A stretch of DNA of 64,000 nt from Kiloniellales bacterium (GCA_030066685.1 JASJBF010000034.1:1-64000), one strand, 5' to 3'; positions 1 to 13,802 are shown, numbered from the stretch's first letter. Notes: generated by a model not told the origin, from the sequence alone. Translations and numbers: made by a program.

Positions 1-492
1 CTCGGCGAAGTCGATCAGGGCCTGGCGGCTGTTCAGGTCCCACTCGCGCCAGGGCGAGATCACCTTGATGTCGGGGTTGAGGGCGTAGTAGCCGAGCTCG
101 AAGCGGACCTGGTCGTTGCCCTTGCCGGTGGCGCCATGGGCCACGGCGTCGGCGCCGGTCTCGGCGGCGATCTCGATCTGGCGCTTGGCGATCAGCGGCC
201 GGGCGATCGAGGTGCCGAGCAGGTAGACCCCCTCGTAGACCGCGTTGGCCCGGAACATCGGGAAGACGTAGTCGCGCACGAAGTCCTCGCGCAGGTCCTC
301 GATGAAGATGCTCTCCGGCCGGATACCCAGCAGCTCGGCCTTCTTGCGCGCCGGCTCGACCTCCTCGCCCTGGCCGAGGTCGGCGGTGAAGGTGACCACC
401 TCGCAGCCGTAGGTCTCCCGCAGCCATTTCAGGATGACCGAGGTGTCCAATCCTCCCGAATAGGCCAGCACGACCTTCTTGATCTCGCTCAT
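1..492 (-). CDS. argG: Argininosuccinate synthase, N-terminal part (runs off the window edge)
   Basis: This enzyme joins citrulline and aspartate with ATP to form argininosuccinate in cytosolic arginine synthesis. The 164 visible codons begin with [19 protein letters not shown], which contains the N-type ATP pyrophosphatase SGGLDTS loop. Further on are the family segments [16 protein letters not shown] and [15 protein letters not shown], which bind ATP and citrulline. The ATG at 492-490 follows a GAGGGG ribosome binding site. The C-terminal part (roughly 60 percent of a protein of about 400 residues) lies beyond base 1. The gene is divergent from the reductase at 597, and a promoter-like sequence lies between them. 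Identification is secure. Confidence 0.96.
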   Translation of the reverse strand, partial: MSEIKKVVLAYSGGLDTSVILKWLRETYGCEVVTFTADLGQGEEVEPARKKAELLGIRPESIFIEDLREDFVRDYVFPMFRANAVYEGVYLLGTSIARPLIAKRQIEIAAETGADAVAHGATGKGNDQVRFELGYYALNPDIKVISPWREWDLNSRQALIDFAE

Positions 493-533
493 AACCCCTC
501 CAAGCCCCTTTCCCCCGAGGACGAAGCCGCGCG

Positions 534-561
534 AGTATAGGAAAAGCGCCCGGCCGGGCAA
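534..561 (-). promoter_or_regulatory. Candidate sigma-70 promoter for argG
   Basis: Reading the minus strand, TTGCCC (561-556) and TATACT (539-534) are separated by 16 bases and sit about 42 bases before the argG start. This is a match by eye only. Confidence 0.4.
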
Positions 562-596
562 GCCGGGTCATGGCATCGAGGGAGGCGCGGAGGCTC

Positions 597-1661
597 ATGG
601 CGGAGGCGATCAAGACGGCGCTGGTGGTCGGCGCGACAGGAGTCATCGGACGCGGCCTCATGCAGCACCTCGACGGCCTGCCGGACTGGCACGCGATCGG
701 CATCTCGCGCCGGCCGCCGGTCGAGAGCCACTCGGCCTGGTCGCGCTACCTGGCGGTCGACCTGCTGGATCCCGACGACGCCGTGGCCAAGCTGGGCAGC
801 CTCGCCGAGGTCACCCACGTCTTCTACGCGGCCTTCGTGAACGCGCCCGACCAGGCGGCCCAAGTCGCGCCCAACCTTGCGCTGCTGCGCAACTGCCTCG
901 AGGCCCTGGACCCGGCGGCAAGAGATCTGCAGCGGGTGGTGCTGGTCGAGGGCACCAAGTGGTACGGCTCCCACCTCGGGCCCTTCAAGACCCCGGCCAA
1001 GGAGGACGATCCGCGCTGCCCACCGCCGATGTTCTACCACGACCAGGAGGACTTCCTGCGGGACCTGGCCGCGGCGCGGCCCTGGTCCTGGTGCAGCCTG
1101 CGGCCGCAGACGGTCTGCGGCTTCTCGCTCGGCTCGGCGATGAACCTCATGACCCTGATCGGGGTCTACGCGGCGATCCGCAAGCACCTGGGCCTGTCCT
1201 TCGCCTATCCCGGCAAGGAGGGGGCCTTCCGGGCGCTCTACCAGGTCGCCGACGCCGGCCTGCTGGCGCGCGGCCAGGTCTGGGCGGCGACCGCCGAGGC
1301 CGCCGCGGACCAAGCCTTCAACCTGACCAACGGCGACTTCTTCCGCTGGCAGAACCTCTGGCCGCGCCTGGCCGACTTCTTTGGGATGGAGCCCGGGCCG
1401 ATCGAGACCCAGCGCCTGACCGAGACCATGGCCGACAAGGCCCCGGTCTGGGACGAGATCGTCCGCCGGCACGGCCTGCAGCCCAACAGCTTCGAGAGCC
1501 TCGCCGCCTGGCCCTTCGGCGACTACTGCCTGGGCTGCGACTACGACGTCATGAGCAGCACCACCAAGATCCGCCAGGCCGGCTTTCCCGAGGTCCTGGA
1601 CAGCGAGGAGATGTTCCTGCGCCTCTTCGCCGAGTTCCGGGAAGCCCGGGTCATCCCGTGA
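597..1661 (+). CDS. PRISE-family SDR oxidoreductase (iridoid synthase/progesterone 5-beta-reductase-like)
   Basis: This is a 354-residue NAD(P)-dependent reductase of the extended SDR fold. The N-terminus has the Rossmann motif VGATGVIGRGL. The segments GTKWYGSHLGPFKTP and MFYHDQEDFL match the Lys and Tyr active-site motifs of the PRISE group, which reduces activated enones, rather than the usual YxxxK of classical SDRs. The substrate is unknown. The ATG at 597 is preferred over the in-frame ATG at 570 because the region between them looks like a leader with two GGAGG-like sites. No partner gene is linked to it. Family is confident, substrate is not. Confidence 0.82.
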   Translation: MAEAIKTALVVGATGVIGRGLMQHLDGLPDWHAIGISRRPPVESHSAWSRYLAVDLLDPDDAVAKLGSLAEVTHVFYAAFVNAPDQAAQVAPNLALLRNCLEALDPAARDLQRVVLVEGTKWYGSHLGPFKTPAKEDDPRCPPPMFYHDQEDFLRDLAAARPWSWCSLRPQTVCGFSLGSAMNLMTLIGVYAAIRKHLGLSFAYPGKEGAFRALYQVADAGLLARGQVWAATAEAAADQAFNLTNGDFFRWQNLWPRLADFFGMEPGPIETQRLTETMADKAPVWDEIVRRHGLQPNSFESLAAWPFGDYCLGCDYDVMSSTTKIRQAGFPEVLDSEEMFLRLFAEFREARVIP

Positions 1662-1801
1662 GGCGACGCGAGGCTCGGCCCGCCGACACGGCCGGACCCG
1701 CACTCGCTCACGTCGCGGAAATGCCTTCTTAACCCTTCTGCCCCTACTTCTAACCCTGGTTGCTGGCTGGCCATCCGAGGCAAGAAGAGGGATCGCAATC
1801 C

Positions 1802-2239
1802 ATGAGAAACGCTTTCATGCCGGCCGCCGCGCTGGCGCTGCTGGTCCTCGGGGCCACGCCCGGCTGTTCGGTCGGCATGGCTCTCAGCGGCGATGAAAAC
1901 CCCGACCTGAGCGTGATCAGAGTCGGGGCCACGCGCGGCGAGGTCGAGCTCCACCTGGGCGCCCCGATCAAGACCGAGGCCGGGCGCAACGGCGAGCGCA
2001 TCGACACCTACGAATACGAGATCGGCGACGAGCCAAGCGCGGGCCGAGCGGTCGCGCACGGGGTCGCTGACGTCCTCACCCTGGGCTTGTGGGAACTGGT
2101 GGGAACGCCGATCGAGGCGGTTCAGGGCGAGACCTACATCACGAAGATCACCTACGACTCCCGGGACAAGGTCCGGCAGATCGCGACCGAGAAAGCCCCC
2201 GATCCGGAGCCGAAACCCCAAGAAGCCGAACGCGACTGA
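1802..2239 (+). CDS. Small secreted, probable lipoprotein of unknown function
   Basis: The product is 145 residues. It starts with a signal-like segment (MRNAFMPAAALALLVLG) followed by ATPGCS. The Cys could be a lipidation site, although the residues before it are a poor lipobox. The mature part has a GATRGEVELHLGAP stretch that resembles the helix-turn opening of SmpA/BamE-like folds, then a glycine/alanine-rich hydrophobic segment, a short beta-rich region and an acidic Pro/Glu tail. An AGAGGGA ribosome binding site precedes the ATG at 1802. The BamE resemblance is weak and is inference. The gene stands alone and is followed by two palindromic elements. Confidence 0.7.
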   Translation: MRNAFMPAAALALLVLGATPGCSVGMALSGDENPDLSVIRVGATRGEVELHLGAPIKTEAGRNGERIDTYEYEIGDEPSAGRAVAHGVADVLTLGLWELVGTPIEAVQGETYITKITYDSRDKVRQIATEKAPDPEPKPQEAERD

Positions 2240-2435
2240 CGGGGCGTCGCTTCGAAGCTCGCCGAACTCGAAGCCCTGGAACTTCCCGGTCACCGAATAG
2301 CGATGCTCGGCGTCGGAGACCTCGACCGCCTTCTCGGCTGCCGGGTGACTGCGCGCACGGCCCGCCGCCGGTGCCTCCACGACGCAGGAGTGCAGTCTTC
2401 CCAAAGATATGGGAACAGGTTCCTGATTTCCTGCC

Positions 2436-2477
2436 TAGAGCAGCCTGCGTTCTTTCGAACGCAGATAAGCTGCTCTA
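2436..2477. repeat. Palindromic intergenic element 1 (TAGAGC...GCTCTA ends)
   Basis: An outer 9-bp stem (2436-2444 with 2469-2477) and an inner 8-bp stem (2445-2452 with 2457-2464) enclose a 4-base loop. Four unpaired bases (2465-2468, ATAA) sit on one side only. It lies between the convergent lipoprotein and xerC genes, 12 bases from a second element with the same layout. No T-run follows, so it is not a simple terminator. Confidence 0.8.
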
Positions 2478-2488
2478 TCTATATGGAA

Positions 2489-2540
2489 TAGATCAAATTA
2501 TCTGCGCTCAATTGATACCAATTGAGCGCAGTTTGATCTA
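2489..2540. repeat. Palindromic intergenic element 2, same layout in opposite orientation
   Basis: An outer 9-bp stem (2489-2497 with 2532-2540) and an inner perfect 13-bp stem (2502-2514 with 2519-2531) enclose the loop ATAC. The only unpaired bases are TTAT at 2498-2501, the reverse complement of the bulge in element 1. The rest of the 2240-2611 intergenic region holds no recognisable gene. Confidence 0.85.
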
Positions 2541-2611
2541 GTCGGGGCACAAATCCCCAGGACTCGACCGACCTTGGCCTTGGCCGGCTCGATAGGGTGG
2601 AAAGGTCGGGC

Positions 2612-3574
2612 CTAGCCCCGCGCCCGGGGGTGGGCGGCGTCGTAGACACCGAGCAGGCGCGCGCCGTCGACCGCGGTGTAGCGCTGGGTGGTCGAGAGCG
2701 AGGCGTGGCCGAGCAGCTCCTGGATCGCGCGCAGGTCGCCGCCGGCCCCGAGCAGGTGGGTGGCGAAGGAATGGCGCAGGGCGTGCGGCGTCGCGTCCTC
2801 CGGCAGGCCAAGCAGGACGCGCAGCTCCCGGACCTTCTCCTGGATCCGCCGCGGGCCGAGCGCGCCGCCGCGCTGGCCGAGGAACAGCGGCCCCTCGGGA
2901 CGCAGTGGGTAGGGACAGGCGGCGAGATAGGCCTGGACCGCCTCGATCACCGCCGGCAGCAGCGGCAGGCTGCGCTCCTTGCGGCCCTTGCCGCGCACGG
3001 TCAGGGCCTCCTGGCGCGGCCGCGGTGCCTCGGCGGCGGTCAGGGAGAGCGCCTCGCCGATCCGCAGGCCGCAGCCGTAGAGCAGCATGAGGACCGCCAG
3101 GTCGCGCTTGCCGATCCAGTCCTCGTCGCTGAGCTCAGTGACCGTCTCCAGGCTGCGCGCCGCCTCCTCCGGGGTCAGCGCCCGGGGCAGGCTTGCCGGC
3201 GGGCGCGGCGCGCGCAGGCTGCCGACGGCCGGGTTCTCGACCAGGCCTTCGCGCTGCAGCCAGCGGAAGAATCCGCGCAGCACCGAGAGTGCCCGGGCCT
3301 GGGAGCGGCGGCCCAGCCCGGCCCTCGCCCGCGCGCTGAGCCAGGCCCGGAAGTCGGCCGGCCGCAGCCGCGCCAGGTCGCCGAGGTCGGGGCGCCCGCC
3401 CAGGTGCTTGGCGAGAAAGCCGAGGAAGTCGGCAAGGTCCCGCCGATAGGCCGCGAGGGTGTGCGGCGAGGCCCGCTTCTGCTGCGCGAGCCAAGCCACC
3501 CAGTCGGCGACGGCGGCGCGCAGGTCGGCGGCGCAGGCCGCCTCCAAGTCGGTCAGGCCGGCAGGTCCAGCCAT
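2612..3574 (-). CDS. xerC: Tyrosine recombinase XerC
   Basis: This is a site-specific recombinase that, with XerD, resolves chromosome dimers at dif during division. The 320-residue protein has the N-terminal core-binding SAM-like domain (about 20-110) and a C-terminal catalytic domain with the full R-K-H-R-H-Y set: R171 (GCGLRIGE), K196 (VRGKGRKE), H264 and R267 (PHALRHSF), H290 (LLGHASLS) and nucleophile Y299 (TTQRYT). The start overlaps the end of the DUF484 gene by 22 bases, and the order fsa-DUF484-xerC suggests one transcript. DUF484 genes commonly neighbour xerC, so this is the housekeeping enzyme and not a phage integrase. Confidence 0.94.
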   Translation of the reverse strand: MAGPAGLTDLEAACAADLRAAVADWVAWLAQQKRASPHTLAAYRRDLADFLGFLAKHLGGRPDLGDLARLRPADFRAWLSARARAGLGRRSQARALSVLRGFFRWLQREGLVENPAVGSLRAPRPPASLPRALTPEEAARSLETVTELSDEDWIGKRDLAVLMLLYGCGLRIGEALSLTAAEAPRPRQEALTVRGKGRKERSLPLLPAVIEAVQAYLAACPYPLRPEGPLFLGQRGGALGPRRIQEKVRELRVLLGLPEDATPHALRHSFATHLLGAGGDLRAIQELLGHASLSTTQRYTAVDGARLLGVYDAAHPRARG

Positions 3575-4311
3575 GCGCGGATGGTGATCTCCAGCACCCG
3601 GGCGAGGAAGTTCAGGAGCTCGGTGCCCTGGCCCGGGTGGAAGTGGTCGGGCTGGCGCGAGCCGAAGGCGATCAGTGTCGGCGGCGCTGCCGGCGCGATG
3701 TCCAGGCGGATCAGCGCGTCGGAGCGGACCAGGCCGGCGGCCGCGCCGAAGATCTCCGGGTCGCCGGCGACCTCGGGGCGCAGAAGGACCGAGCGCTTGT
3801 CGCCCAGCAGCGTGCCGATCGTGCCGGGGGCGAGCTGCTGCAGGCCGGAGATGCGCCGCGGCGGCAGGCTGCCCTCGGCCGGCTCGACGCAGAGCGTGAC
3901 CACGTCGAGGTCGAGCACGATCGCCAGGTCGGTAGTCACCGTCTCGATCAGGTGCTCGAAGGAGCCGGCGGCGACAAGGGCCAGCACCGCCTGGTGAATT
4001 CGGATCTGGTGGTTCAAGTTGGCGCGGCTGTTGACGACCATGTCGTCGATCGTGTCGCGCAGGCCGTCGAGCTCCTTGCGCAGGCGCTCCAGCATGTAGT
4101 TCTGCAGGTCGACCACGGCGCCGCGACCGCGCACCGGCGGCTCCGCGTTGGGGCTCGGCGGGGTCAGGATCTCGATCAGGTCGCCGTTGCGCTCGAGGAA
4201 GTCCGGGTGCGCCCGCAGGTAGGCGGCGACCTCGGACTCCGTCGGCCCGGCCGCCCGCTTCTCGGCGGGGGATTCAGGCGCTGCGTCGCTCCGGTTCCGC
4301 GGCATTGTCAT
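3553..4311 (-). CDS. DUF484 family protein (GAF-like)
   Basis: The product is 252 residues. After a polar N-terminus it has the DUF484 opening [22 protein letters not shown], a short coiled helix around [19 protein letters not shown], and a GAF-like alpha/beta domain to the end. The family is of unknown function and is widely found beside xerC. The gene overlaps the transaldolase gene by 38 bases upstream and xerC downstream. An internal ATG at 4305 would shorten the first overlap. Confidence 0.9.
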   Translation of the reverse strand: MTMPRNRSDAAPESPAEKRAAGPTESEVAAYLRAHPDFLERNGDLIEILTPPSPNAEPPVRGRGAVVDLQNYMLERLRKELDGLRDTIDDMVVNSRANLNHQIRIHQAVLALVAAGSFEHLIETVTTDLAIVLDLDVVTLCVEPAEGSLPPRRISGLQQLAPGTIGTLLGDKRSVLLRPEVAGDPEIFGAAAGLVRSDALIRLDIAPAAPPTLIAFGSRQPDHFHPGQGTELLNFLARVLEITIRAWLDLPA

Positions 4312-4969
4312 CGCTCAGTATTTTCTGGCCGGTCTTGGCCCAGTCGTCGAGAAAGGCCGCCAGACCCTTGTCTGTCAAGGGGTGCTTGAACATCGCGCGC
4401 AGGACGGCCGGCGGAATGGTGGCGACGTGGGCGCCCAGCTTCGCCGATTCGACCACGTGCAGCGGATGGCGCACCGAGGCCACCAGGACTTCGGTGCCGA
4501 TCGCCGGATAGGCATCGTAGATCTCCACGATGTCGGCGATCAGCTGCAGGCCGTCGACGGAAATGTCGTCGAGGCGGCCGATGAAGGGCGAGATGTAGCG
4601 CGCCCCGGCCTTGGCGGCCAGCAGCGCCTGGGCGGGCGAAAAGCAGAGCGTGACGTTGACCTTGGTGCCCTCGTCGGTGAAGGCGCGGCAGGCCTTCAGG
4701 CCCTCCGGGGTCAGCGGCACCTTGATCACGACGTTGTCGGCGACCTGGGCCAGTCGGCGGCCTTCGGCGAGCATGGCCTGATGCTCGGTGGCGGTGACCT
4801 CGGCGCTGACCGGGCCCGGCACCAGCGCGCAGATCTCCGCCAGCACCTCGAAGAAGTCCCGGCCGGATTTCGCGACCAGCGAGGGGTTCGTGGTCACGCC
4901 GTCGACCAGTCCGGTCGCTGCGAGATCGCGGATCTCGGCCACGTCGGCGGTGTCGATGAAGAACTGCAT
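4274..4969 (-). CDS. fsa: Transaldolase, small (FSA/TalC-like) class
   Basis: This is a cytosolic class I aldolase-type enzyme of the pentose phosphate pathway, or a fructose-6-phosphate aldolase. The 231 residues form a single TIM barrel and match the short subfamily (about 215-230 residues). The opening [13 protein letters not shown] and [11 protein letters not shown] are typical, and the Schiff-base lysine is K83 in [12 protein letters not shown]. The C-terminal tail (EPERRSA) is slightly extended and overlaps the DUF484 start. Transaldolase versus fructose-6-phosphate aldolase activity cannot be decided from the sequence. It is divergent from priA. Confidence 0.92.
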   Translation of the reverse strand: MQFFIDTADVAEIRDLAATGLVDGVTTNPSLVAKSGRDFFEVLAEICALVPGPVSAEVTATEHQAMLAEGRRLAQVADNVVIKVPLTPEGLKACRAFTDEGTKVNVTLCFSPAQALLAAKAGARYISPFIGRLDDISVDGLQLIADIVEIYDAYPAIGTEVLVASVRHPLHVVESAKLGAHVATIPPAVLRAMFKHPLTDKGLAAFLDDWAKTGQKILSDDNAAEPERRSA

Positions 4970-5070
4970 CCAGCCTCCCGAAAGTGCCGATCGGACGCCT
5001 GCCGGCCGCCCGGACGGGGCAATCGCGGCCGGATTGGCCGGCGCGCGCTCACTTGGCTAGAGTGTAGCCG

Positions 5071-7323
5071 ATGCCCGAGCACCACGCCAGTTCCGCCGCC
5101 GCCGTCCTGCCCGGCCTGCAGCAAGGCCCGGAAAGGGCACGGCTTTCCGTGCTTCTGCCGCTGCCCCTCGCAGGAACCTACGACTACCTCGCGCCGCCCG
5201 GCGAGACGCTCGTGCCCGGCCGAATCGTGCGGGCGCCGCTCGGCAACCGCGAGGTCGTCGGAGTCGTCTGGGACGACCCGGCCGGCGCCGATTCGGTGCC
5301 GGCGGACAAGCTCAAGGCGGTGATCGGCAGCCTCGACCTGCCGCCCCTGTCCGAGGCGGAGCGGCGCTTCGTCGAATGGATGGCGGATTACACGGTGACG
5401 CCCCCCGGCGCGGTCCTCAAGCTCTGCCTCAGCGTGCGCGACGCCTTCCTGCCGCCACGGCCGATCCAGGCCGTGCGCCCGGCGGCGGATCCCGTGTCCC
5501 TGGGCCTCCGCCTGACCCCGGCGCGGCGCCGGGTCCTGGCCGAGCTGGCCGCGGGTCCGGCCCGGCCCGCGACCGAGGTTGCGCGCGCCGCCGGGGTCTC
5601 GGTCTCGGTGGTCAAGGGCCTGCTGGAGGCCGGGGCCCTGGAGTCCGTCGAGCTGCCACCGCCCCCGCCCTTCGAGCACCCCGATCCGGAGCGGCCCGGC
5701 CCCGACTTGACCGCCGGCCAGTCCGAGGCCGCTGCGTCGCTGCGCGCCAAGGTCGCGGCCGGCGGCTTCTCGGTGACCCTGCTCGACGGCGTCACCGGCG
5801 CCGGCAAGACCGAGGTCTACCTGGAGGCCCTGGCCGAGGCCCTGCGCGCCGGCCGCCAGGTCCTGGTGCTGCTGCCCGAGATCGCGCTCTCGGCCGTCTG
5901 GCTGGAGCGCTTCAAGGCGCGCTTCGGCGTGCTGCCGGCGGTCTGGCACTCCGACCTGACCGCGGCCGAGCGCCGCCTGACTTGGCGCTCGGTGGCCCGG
6001 GGCCAGGCGCCGGTGGTGGTTGGCGCCCGCTCGGCGCTCTTTCTGCCTTATCCCGATCTCGGCCTGATCGTGGTCGACGAGGAGCACGATCCCGCCTTCA
6101 AGCAGGAGGACGGCGTCGTCTACCAGGCCCGCGACATGGCGGTGGTCCGCGGCCAACTGGGCGAACATCCCGTGGTCCTGGTCTCGGCGACCCCCTCGCT
6201 CGAGACCGTGGTCAACGTCGAGCGCGGCCGCTACGAAGAGCTGCGCCTGCCCGAGCGCCACGGCGCCGCCGGCCTGCCCGAGGTCACCCTGGTCGACCTG
6301 CGCCGGGACCGGCCGCCTCGGATCCAGGGCCTGGGCCAGAGCTGGCTGTCCGAAGCCCTGCGCCAGGGCGTGCGCGAGGCCCTGGCGGCCGGGGAGCAGG
6401 CCCTGCTGTTCCTGAACCGCCGGGGCTACGCGCCGCTGACCCTCTGCCGCGCCTGCGGCCACCGGCTCGATTGTCCCAACTGCACCGCCTGGCTGGTCGA
6501 GCACCGCCTGGCCGGGCGCCTGCAGTGCCATCACTGCGGCCACGTCCTGGCGCTGCCCCGGCACTGCCCGGCCTGCCAGGCCGAGGACTCCCTGGCCGCC
6601 TGCGGCCCGGGGGTCGAGCGCCTGGCCGAGGAGGTCGCCGCGCTCTACCCCGAGGCCCGGACCGCGCTCTTGTCCAGCGACACCCTGACCGGCCCGGCGG
6701 CGGCGGCCGAGCTGCTGCGCCAGGTCCGCGACCGCGAGCTCGACCTCCTGATCGGCACCCAGGTGGTCGCCAAGGGCCACCACTTCCCCTATCTGACCCT
6801 GGTCGGCGTGGTCGACGCCGATCTCGGCCTGATGGGCGGGGACCTGCGCGCCGGGGAGCGCACCTTCCAGCTGCTGCACCAGGTCGCCGGCCGCGCCGGC
6901 CGGGCCGAGCGCCCCGGCCGCGTCCTGCTGCAGACCACCCAGCCCGAGCATCCGGTGATGCAGGCCCTGGTCTCCGGCGACCGCGACCGCTTCCTGGAGG
7001 TCGAGGCCGAGCAGCGGCGCCAGGCCGGCATGCCGCCCTTCACCCGCCTGGCCGCCCTCATCCTCTCCGGCCCCGACCCGGAGCCGGTCGACGGCGCGGC
7101 GCGCGACCTCGCCCGCTGCGCGCCGCAAAACCAGGGCCTCCAGGTCCTGGGCCCGGCCCCGGCGCCCCTCGCCATCCTGCGCGGCCTGCACCGCCGCCGC
7201 TTCCTGGTCCGCGCCCGCCGCGAGGTGAAGCTCCAGGACCTGCTCCGCGCCTGGACCGCCCAGGTCAAGCTGCCGGGCAGCCTGCGCCTCAAGATCGACG
7301 TCGATCCCTACAGCTTTTTGTGA
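5071..7323 (+). CDS. priA: Primosomal protein N' (replication restart helicase)
   Basis: This is a 3'-to-5' DNA helicase that recognises stalled forks and reloads the replisome. The 750-residue protein has the N-terminal DNA-binding domain, a winged-helix segment around 145-195, Walker A GVTGAGKT at 240-247, the DEEH box, and a zinc-binding insertion with paired cysteines ([14 protein letters not shown] and CHHCGHVL...HCPAC) between the helicase lobes. [11 protein letters not shown] is motif VI. The length is normal. It ends just before a dispersed 79-bp repeat. Confidence 0.96.
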   Translation: MPEHHASSAAAVLPGLQQGPERARLSVLLPLPLAGTYDYLAPPGETLVPGRIVRAPLGNREVVGVVWDDPAGADSVPADKLKAVIGSLDLPPLSEAERRFVEWMADYTVTPPGAVLKLCLSVRDAFLPPRPIQAVRPAADPVSLGLRLTPARRRVLAELAAGPARPATEVARAAGVSVSVVKGLLEAGALESVELPPPPPFEHPDPERPGPDLTAGQSEAAASLRAKVAAGGFSVTLLDGVTGAGKTEVYLEALAEALRAGRQVLVLLPEIALSAVWLERFKARFGVLPAVWHSDLTAAERRLTWRSVARGQAPVVVGARSALFLPYPDLGLIVVDEEHDPAFKQEDGVVYQARDMAVVRGQLGEHPVVLVSATPSLETVVNVERGRYEELRLPERHGAAGLPEVTLVDLRRDRPPRIQGLGQSWLSEALRQGVREALAAGEQALLFLNRRGYAPLTLCRACGHRLDCPNCTAWLVEHRLAGRLQCHHCGHVLALPRHCPACQAEDSLAACGPGVERLAEEVAALYPEARTALLSSDTLTGPAAAAELLRQVRDRELDLLIGTQVVAKGHHFPYLTLVGVVDADLGLMGGDLRAGERTFQLLHQVAGRAGRAERPGRVLLQTTQPEHPVMQALVSGDRDRFLEVEAEQRRQAGMPPFTRLAALILSGPDPEPVDGAARDLARCAPQNQGLQVLGPAPAPLAILRGLHRRRFLVRARREVKLQDLLRAWTAQVKLPGSLRLKIDVDPYSFL

Positions 7324-7359
7324 ATGCCGGACATGTCGCTTCGATCCGCATCCACACCG

Positions 7360-7438
7360 CTGTCCTCCCCGGGCTCGACCTGGGGATCCATCGTGCCGCC
7401 CGCAGCATGGATGCCCGGATCAAGTCCGGGCATGACAG
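7360..7438. repeat. 79-bp dispersed repeat, copy A
   Basis: This copy differs at about 6 of 79 positions from the one at 30681-30759. The most conserved part is the right end (7407-7438), a hairpin built on CCCGGATCAAGTCCGGG. It sits between the convergent priA and threonine aldolase genes. Related sequences are abundant between genes in alphaproteobacteria. Confidence 0.85.
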
Positions 7439-7451
7439 CGAGTCGGGTCGG

Positions 7452-8501
7452 TTAGTCCGCCAGCACCGCGCGCACGGCCGCCAGGGCCGTGTCGACGCCG
7501 TCCTCGGGGACGTCGAGGTGGGTGACGGCGCGCAGGCGGCGCTGGTCGGCATCGCCGATGCGCACGCCGTGGCCCTCCTCCAGGCGCTGGGAGAGCTCCG
7601 GGGCGGTCAGGCCGGTGCTCTCCTCGACCTCGAAGAAGACCAGGTTGGTCTCGACGCTCGCCGGGTCGATCGAGATGCCCTTGATCTGCGCCAGGCCCTG
7701 AGCCAGGCGGCGCGCCTTGGCATGGTCCTCGGCCAGTCGCTCGACGTGGTGCGCCAGGGCGTGGACGCCGGCGGCGGCGATGATTCCGGCCTGGCGCATC
7801 GCGCCGCCGAAGAGGTGCTTGCTGCGGAAGGCCGCCTCGATGAAGTCGGCATCGCCGGCAAGGACGGCCCCGACCGGACAGCCCAGGCCCTTGGAGAGAT
7901 CGATCCAGACCGAGTCGCAGGGTGCGGCGTAGTCGCGCGCGGGGACGCCCGAGGCGACCACGGCGTTCATCAGGCGCGCGCCGTCCATGTGGACCGCGAG
8001 GCCGTGCTCCTTCGCCTTGGCCGCGACCTCGCGGATCTGCGCCAGGGGCCAGACGCTGCCGCCGCCCTGATTGCTGGTCTGTTCGATCGAGACGATGGCC
8101 GACTGCGGCTCGTGGCGGCTGTCCTTGGGTCGCAGCGCCGCCTCGACCTGCGCCGCCGTGAAGATGCCCCGCGCGCCCGCCAGCGGCCGGGTCATCAGGC
8201 CGCAGAGCGCGGCCGGGCCGCCGGCCTCGTAGTGGATGGCGTGGGCGGTCTGGTCGAGGATGATCTCCTGCCCCGGGCGGCCGTGCACCCGGTAGGCGAT
8301 CTCGTTGCACATGGTGCCCGACGGCAGGAAGACCGCGGCCTCCTTGCCAAGCAGCTCGGCGACCGTCTCCTGCAGGCGGTTGACGGTCGGGTCCTCGCCG
8401 CGCTGCTCGTCGCCGACCTCAGCCTCGGCGATGGCTTTGCGCATTGCCGGCGTCGGCCGGGTCTGGGTGTCGCTGTAGAGGTCGACCTCGATCTCGCGCA
8501 T
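7452..8501 (-). CDS. ltaE: Low-specificity L-threonine aldolase
   Basis: This is a PLP enzyme cleaving L-threonine or allo-threonine to glycine and acetaldehyde. The 349 residues show the fold type I features of the family: [15 protein letters not shown] at the N-terminus, [32 protein letters not shown], and the PLP-binding lysine in [16 protein letters not shown]. The ATG at 8501 is chosen because AGGAGGG lies just upstream and because the protein then starts like its relatives. A longer frame to 8573 exists. Monocistronic. Confidence 0.92.
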   Translation of the reverse strand: MREIEVDLYSDTQTRPTPAMRKAIAEAEVGDEQRGEDPTVNRLQETVAELLGKEAAVFLPSGTMCNEIAYRVHGRPGQEIILDQTAHAIHYEAGGPAALCGLMTRPLAGARGIFTAAQVEAALRPKDSRHEPQSAIVSIEQTSNQGGGSVWPLAQIREVAAKAKEHGLAVHMDGARLMNAVVASGVPARDYAAPCDSVWIDLSKGLGCPVGAVLAGDADFIEAAFRSKHLFGGAMRQAGIIAAAGVHALAHHVERLAEDHAKARRLAQGLAQIKGISIDPASVETNLVFFEVEESTGLTAPELSQRLEEGHGVRIGDADQRRLRAVTHLDVPEDGVDTALAAVRAVLAD

Positions 8502-8591
8502 TCGGCCCTCCTGATCTGCCGTGGCTGGGATCAGAGGCGAAAGGCCGAAAGGGCGCAAGCGTGAAATCTTCATGACAGACCTGTGCCCGCC

Positions 8592-8620
8592 TTGACTCCC
8601 GGCAGGGTGTGTTCTTGTAT
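8592..8620 (+). promoter_or_regulatory. Candidate sigma-70 promoter for the VOC gene
   Basis: TTGACT (8592-8597) and TTGTAT (8615-8620) are 17 bases apart and about 40 bases upstream of the ATG at 8660. Confidence 0.5.
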
Positions 8621-8659
8621 TGTTCTCTTGGATGAAACGACGGACAGGGAGCGAGAACC

Positions 8660-9136
8660 ATGACCGACGACTCGCAGGCGGGCACGACCGCGAGCGTGAT
8701 CCCGCATCTGGTGGTCGAGGGCGCGGCCGATGCGCTGGAATTCTACAAGCGGGCCTTCGGTATGGAGGAGGTCATGCGCATGGAGAGCCCGGACGGCGGC
8801 AGCATCGTCCATGCCGAGCTGCGCCACGGCAACGGCGTGATCTTCCTCGCCGACGAGTTTCCGCAATGGGGCAGCTTTTCGCCGGTGAAGGTCGGTGGCA
8901 CCTCGGTCACCATCCATCTGCACGTCCGGGATATCGACGCCGCGTACAAGGTGGCGGTCGAAGCCGGTGCCGAAGCCATCATGCCGCCGGAGGACATGTT
9001 TTGGGGCGACCGCTACGGCAAGCTGCGCTGTCCCTTCGGCCACGATTGGGCCATGGCGCAGCACATCCGCGACGTCCCTCTGGAGGAAATGCAGGAGGGC
9101 TTGAAGAAGATGATGCCGGGGCCCGCCGAGGGCTGA
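8660..9136 (+). CDS. VOC/glyoxalase-like protein, PhnB-type
   Basis: The 158 residues form a vicinal-oxygen-chelate fold. The opening VIPHLVVEGAADALEFYKRAFG and the later FWGDRYGKLRCPFGHDWAMAQH match the PhnB/YdcE-like branch, whose activities are largely unknown. A strong AGGGAG ribosome binding site lies before the ATG. No linked pathway gene points to a substrate. Confidence 0.85.
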   Translation: MTDDSQAGTTASVIPHLVVEGAADALEFYKRAFGMEEVMRMESPDGGSIVHAELRHGNGVIFLADEFPQWGSFSPVKVGGTSVTIHLHVRDIDAAYKVAVEAGAEAIMPPEDMFWGDRYGKLRCPFGHDWAMAQHIRDVPLEEMQEGLKKMMPGPAEG

Positions 9137-9321
9137 TTCCCGACTTCGATTCCACCTTGAATTCCCGGGCTGCAAGGCGGCGCAAGTCGTCTTGCGCGCC
9201 CCCTGGGGCTGTGATACCACACGCCCGCCTTGAAAAGCGGCGATCAAACAGCAAATTCAAGGCACACACGGGAGAGCAGCCCCACTGAAAGGCTGCGGGT
9301 CACCACAAGGGGGCATCGGGT

Positions 9322-11411
<2,090 letters not shown>

Positions 11412-11444
11412 CCGACCGCACGACCAAAGGCGAGCGAGCCTCCC

Positions 11445-12347
11445 ATGCCGAGCCTCAAGGACCTCAGAGTTCGCATTGGCAGCGTCAAGTCGACGCAAAA
11501 GATCACCTCGGCCATGAAGATGGTGGCTGCAGCCAAGCTGCGCAGGGCCCAGGAGCAGGCCGAGGCCTCACGCCCCTATGCCGAGCGCATGGAGCGCATG
11601 CTGGCCTCCCTGGCCGAGGGCGCGGCGGAGCGGCCAGGCGCGCCGCCCCTGTTGGCCGGCAGCGGCAAGGACGAGGTCCATCTCCTGGTGGTCGCGACCG
11701 CCGACCGCGGCCTTTGCGGCGGCTTCAACGCAAACATCGCACGCGAGGCCCGGCGGCGCATCGACGACCTGGTCGAAGCTGGGAAGACCGTCAAGATCCT
11801 CTGCGTCGGCCGCAAGGGCCGCGACCAGCTGCGCCGCAGCTATGACCGGCTGATCCTCGAGACCCTGGAGAATGTGACAAAGCCGAACGTCAACTTCGAC
11901 GCCGCCAAGATGATCGCCGGCCGCATCACCCAGCTCTTCGAGGCCGGGGAGTTCGACGTCTGCACGATCATCTACGCCCGCTTCAAGTCCGCAATCACCC
12001 AGATCGTAACGCCGCAGCAGCTGATCCCCTTCGCGCTGCCCGAGGCCGAGGAGGGCGAGGCGCCGGCCGGGTCCAGCGCCGCCGCCGGCGGTGCGGTCTA
12101 CGAATACGAGCCCGAGGAGCAGGAGATCCTGGACGAGCTCCTTCCGCTCAACCTTTCGATCCAGGTCTTCAAGGCGCTTCTGGAGAACAACGCCAGCGAG
12201 CACGGCGCGCGCATGACCGCAATGGACAGCGCGACCCGCAACGCCGGCGAGATGATCGGCGCCCTGACCCTGCAGTACAACCGGGCGCGTCAGGCCGGCA
12301 TCACCAAGGAACTGATCGAAATCGTATCCGGCGCTGAGGCCCTCTAG
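11445..12347 (+). CDS. atpG: ATP synthase F1 subunit gamma
   Basis: This is the central rotor shaft. The 300 residues start with [31 protein letters not shown] and end with the conserved [23 protein letters not shown], the two helices that form the coiled coil inside the alpha/beta ring. A short acidic, alanine-rich insertion (about 203-220) is present, as in many alphaproteobacterial gamma subunits. 33 bases separate it from atpA. Confidence 0.97.
   Translation: MPSLKDLRVRIGSVKSTQKITSAMKMVAAAKLRRAQEQAEASRPYAERMERMLASLAEGAAERPGAPPLLAGSGKDEVHLLVVATADRGLCGGFNANIAREARRRIDDLVEAGKTVKILCVGRKGRDQLRRSYDRLILETLENVTKPNVNFDAAKMIAGRITQLFEAGEFDVCTIIYARFKSAITQIVTPQQLIPFALPEAEEGEAPAGSSAAAGGAVYEYEPEEQEILDELLPLNLSIQVFKALLENNASEHGARMTAMDSATRNAGEMIGALTLQYNRARQAGITKELIEIVSGAEAL

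Positions 12348-13799
<1,452 letters not shown>

Positions 13800-13802
<3 letters not shown>

Noticed and set aside
2612-3574. XerC as the integrase of a mobile element
   Set aside because: It is in the standard chromosomal xerC-DUF484 context and has no att-like repeats, tRNA or phage genes next to it.
5376-8564. Very long open frame (1062 codons) on the plus strand overlapping priA and ltaE
   Set aside because: It is a high-GC shadow frame: low-complexity Arg/Pro/Gly/Ala protein with no motif, while the overlapping frames encode clear PriA and threonine aldolase.
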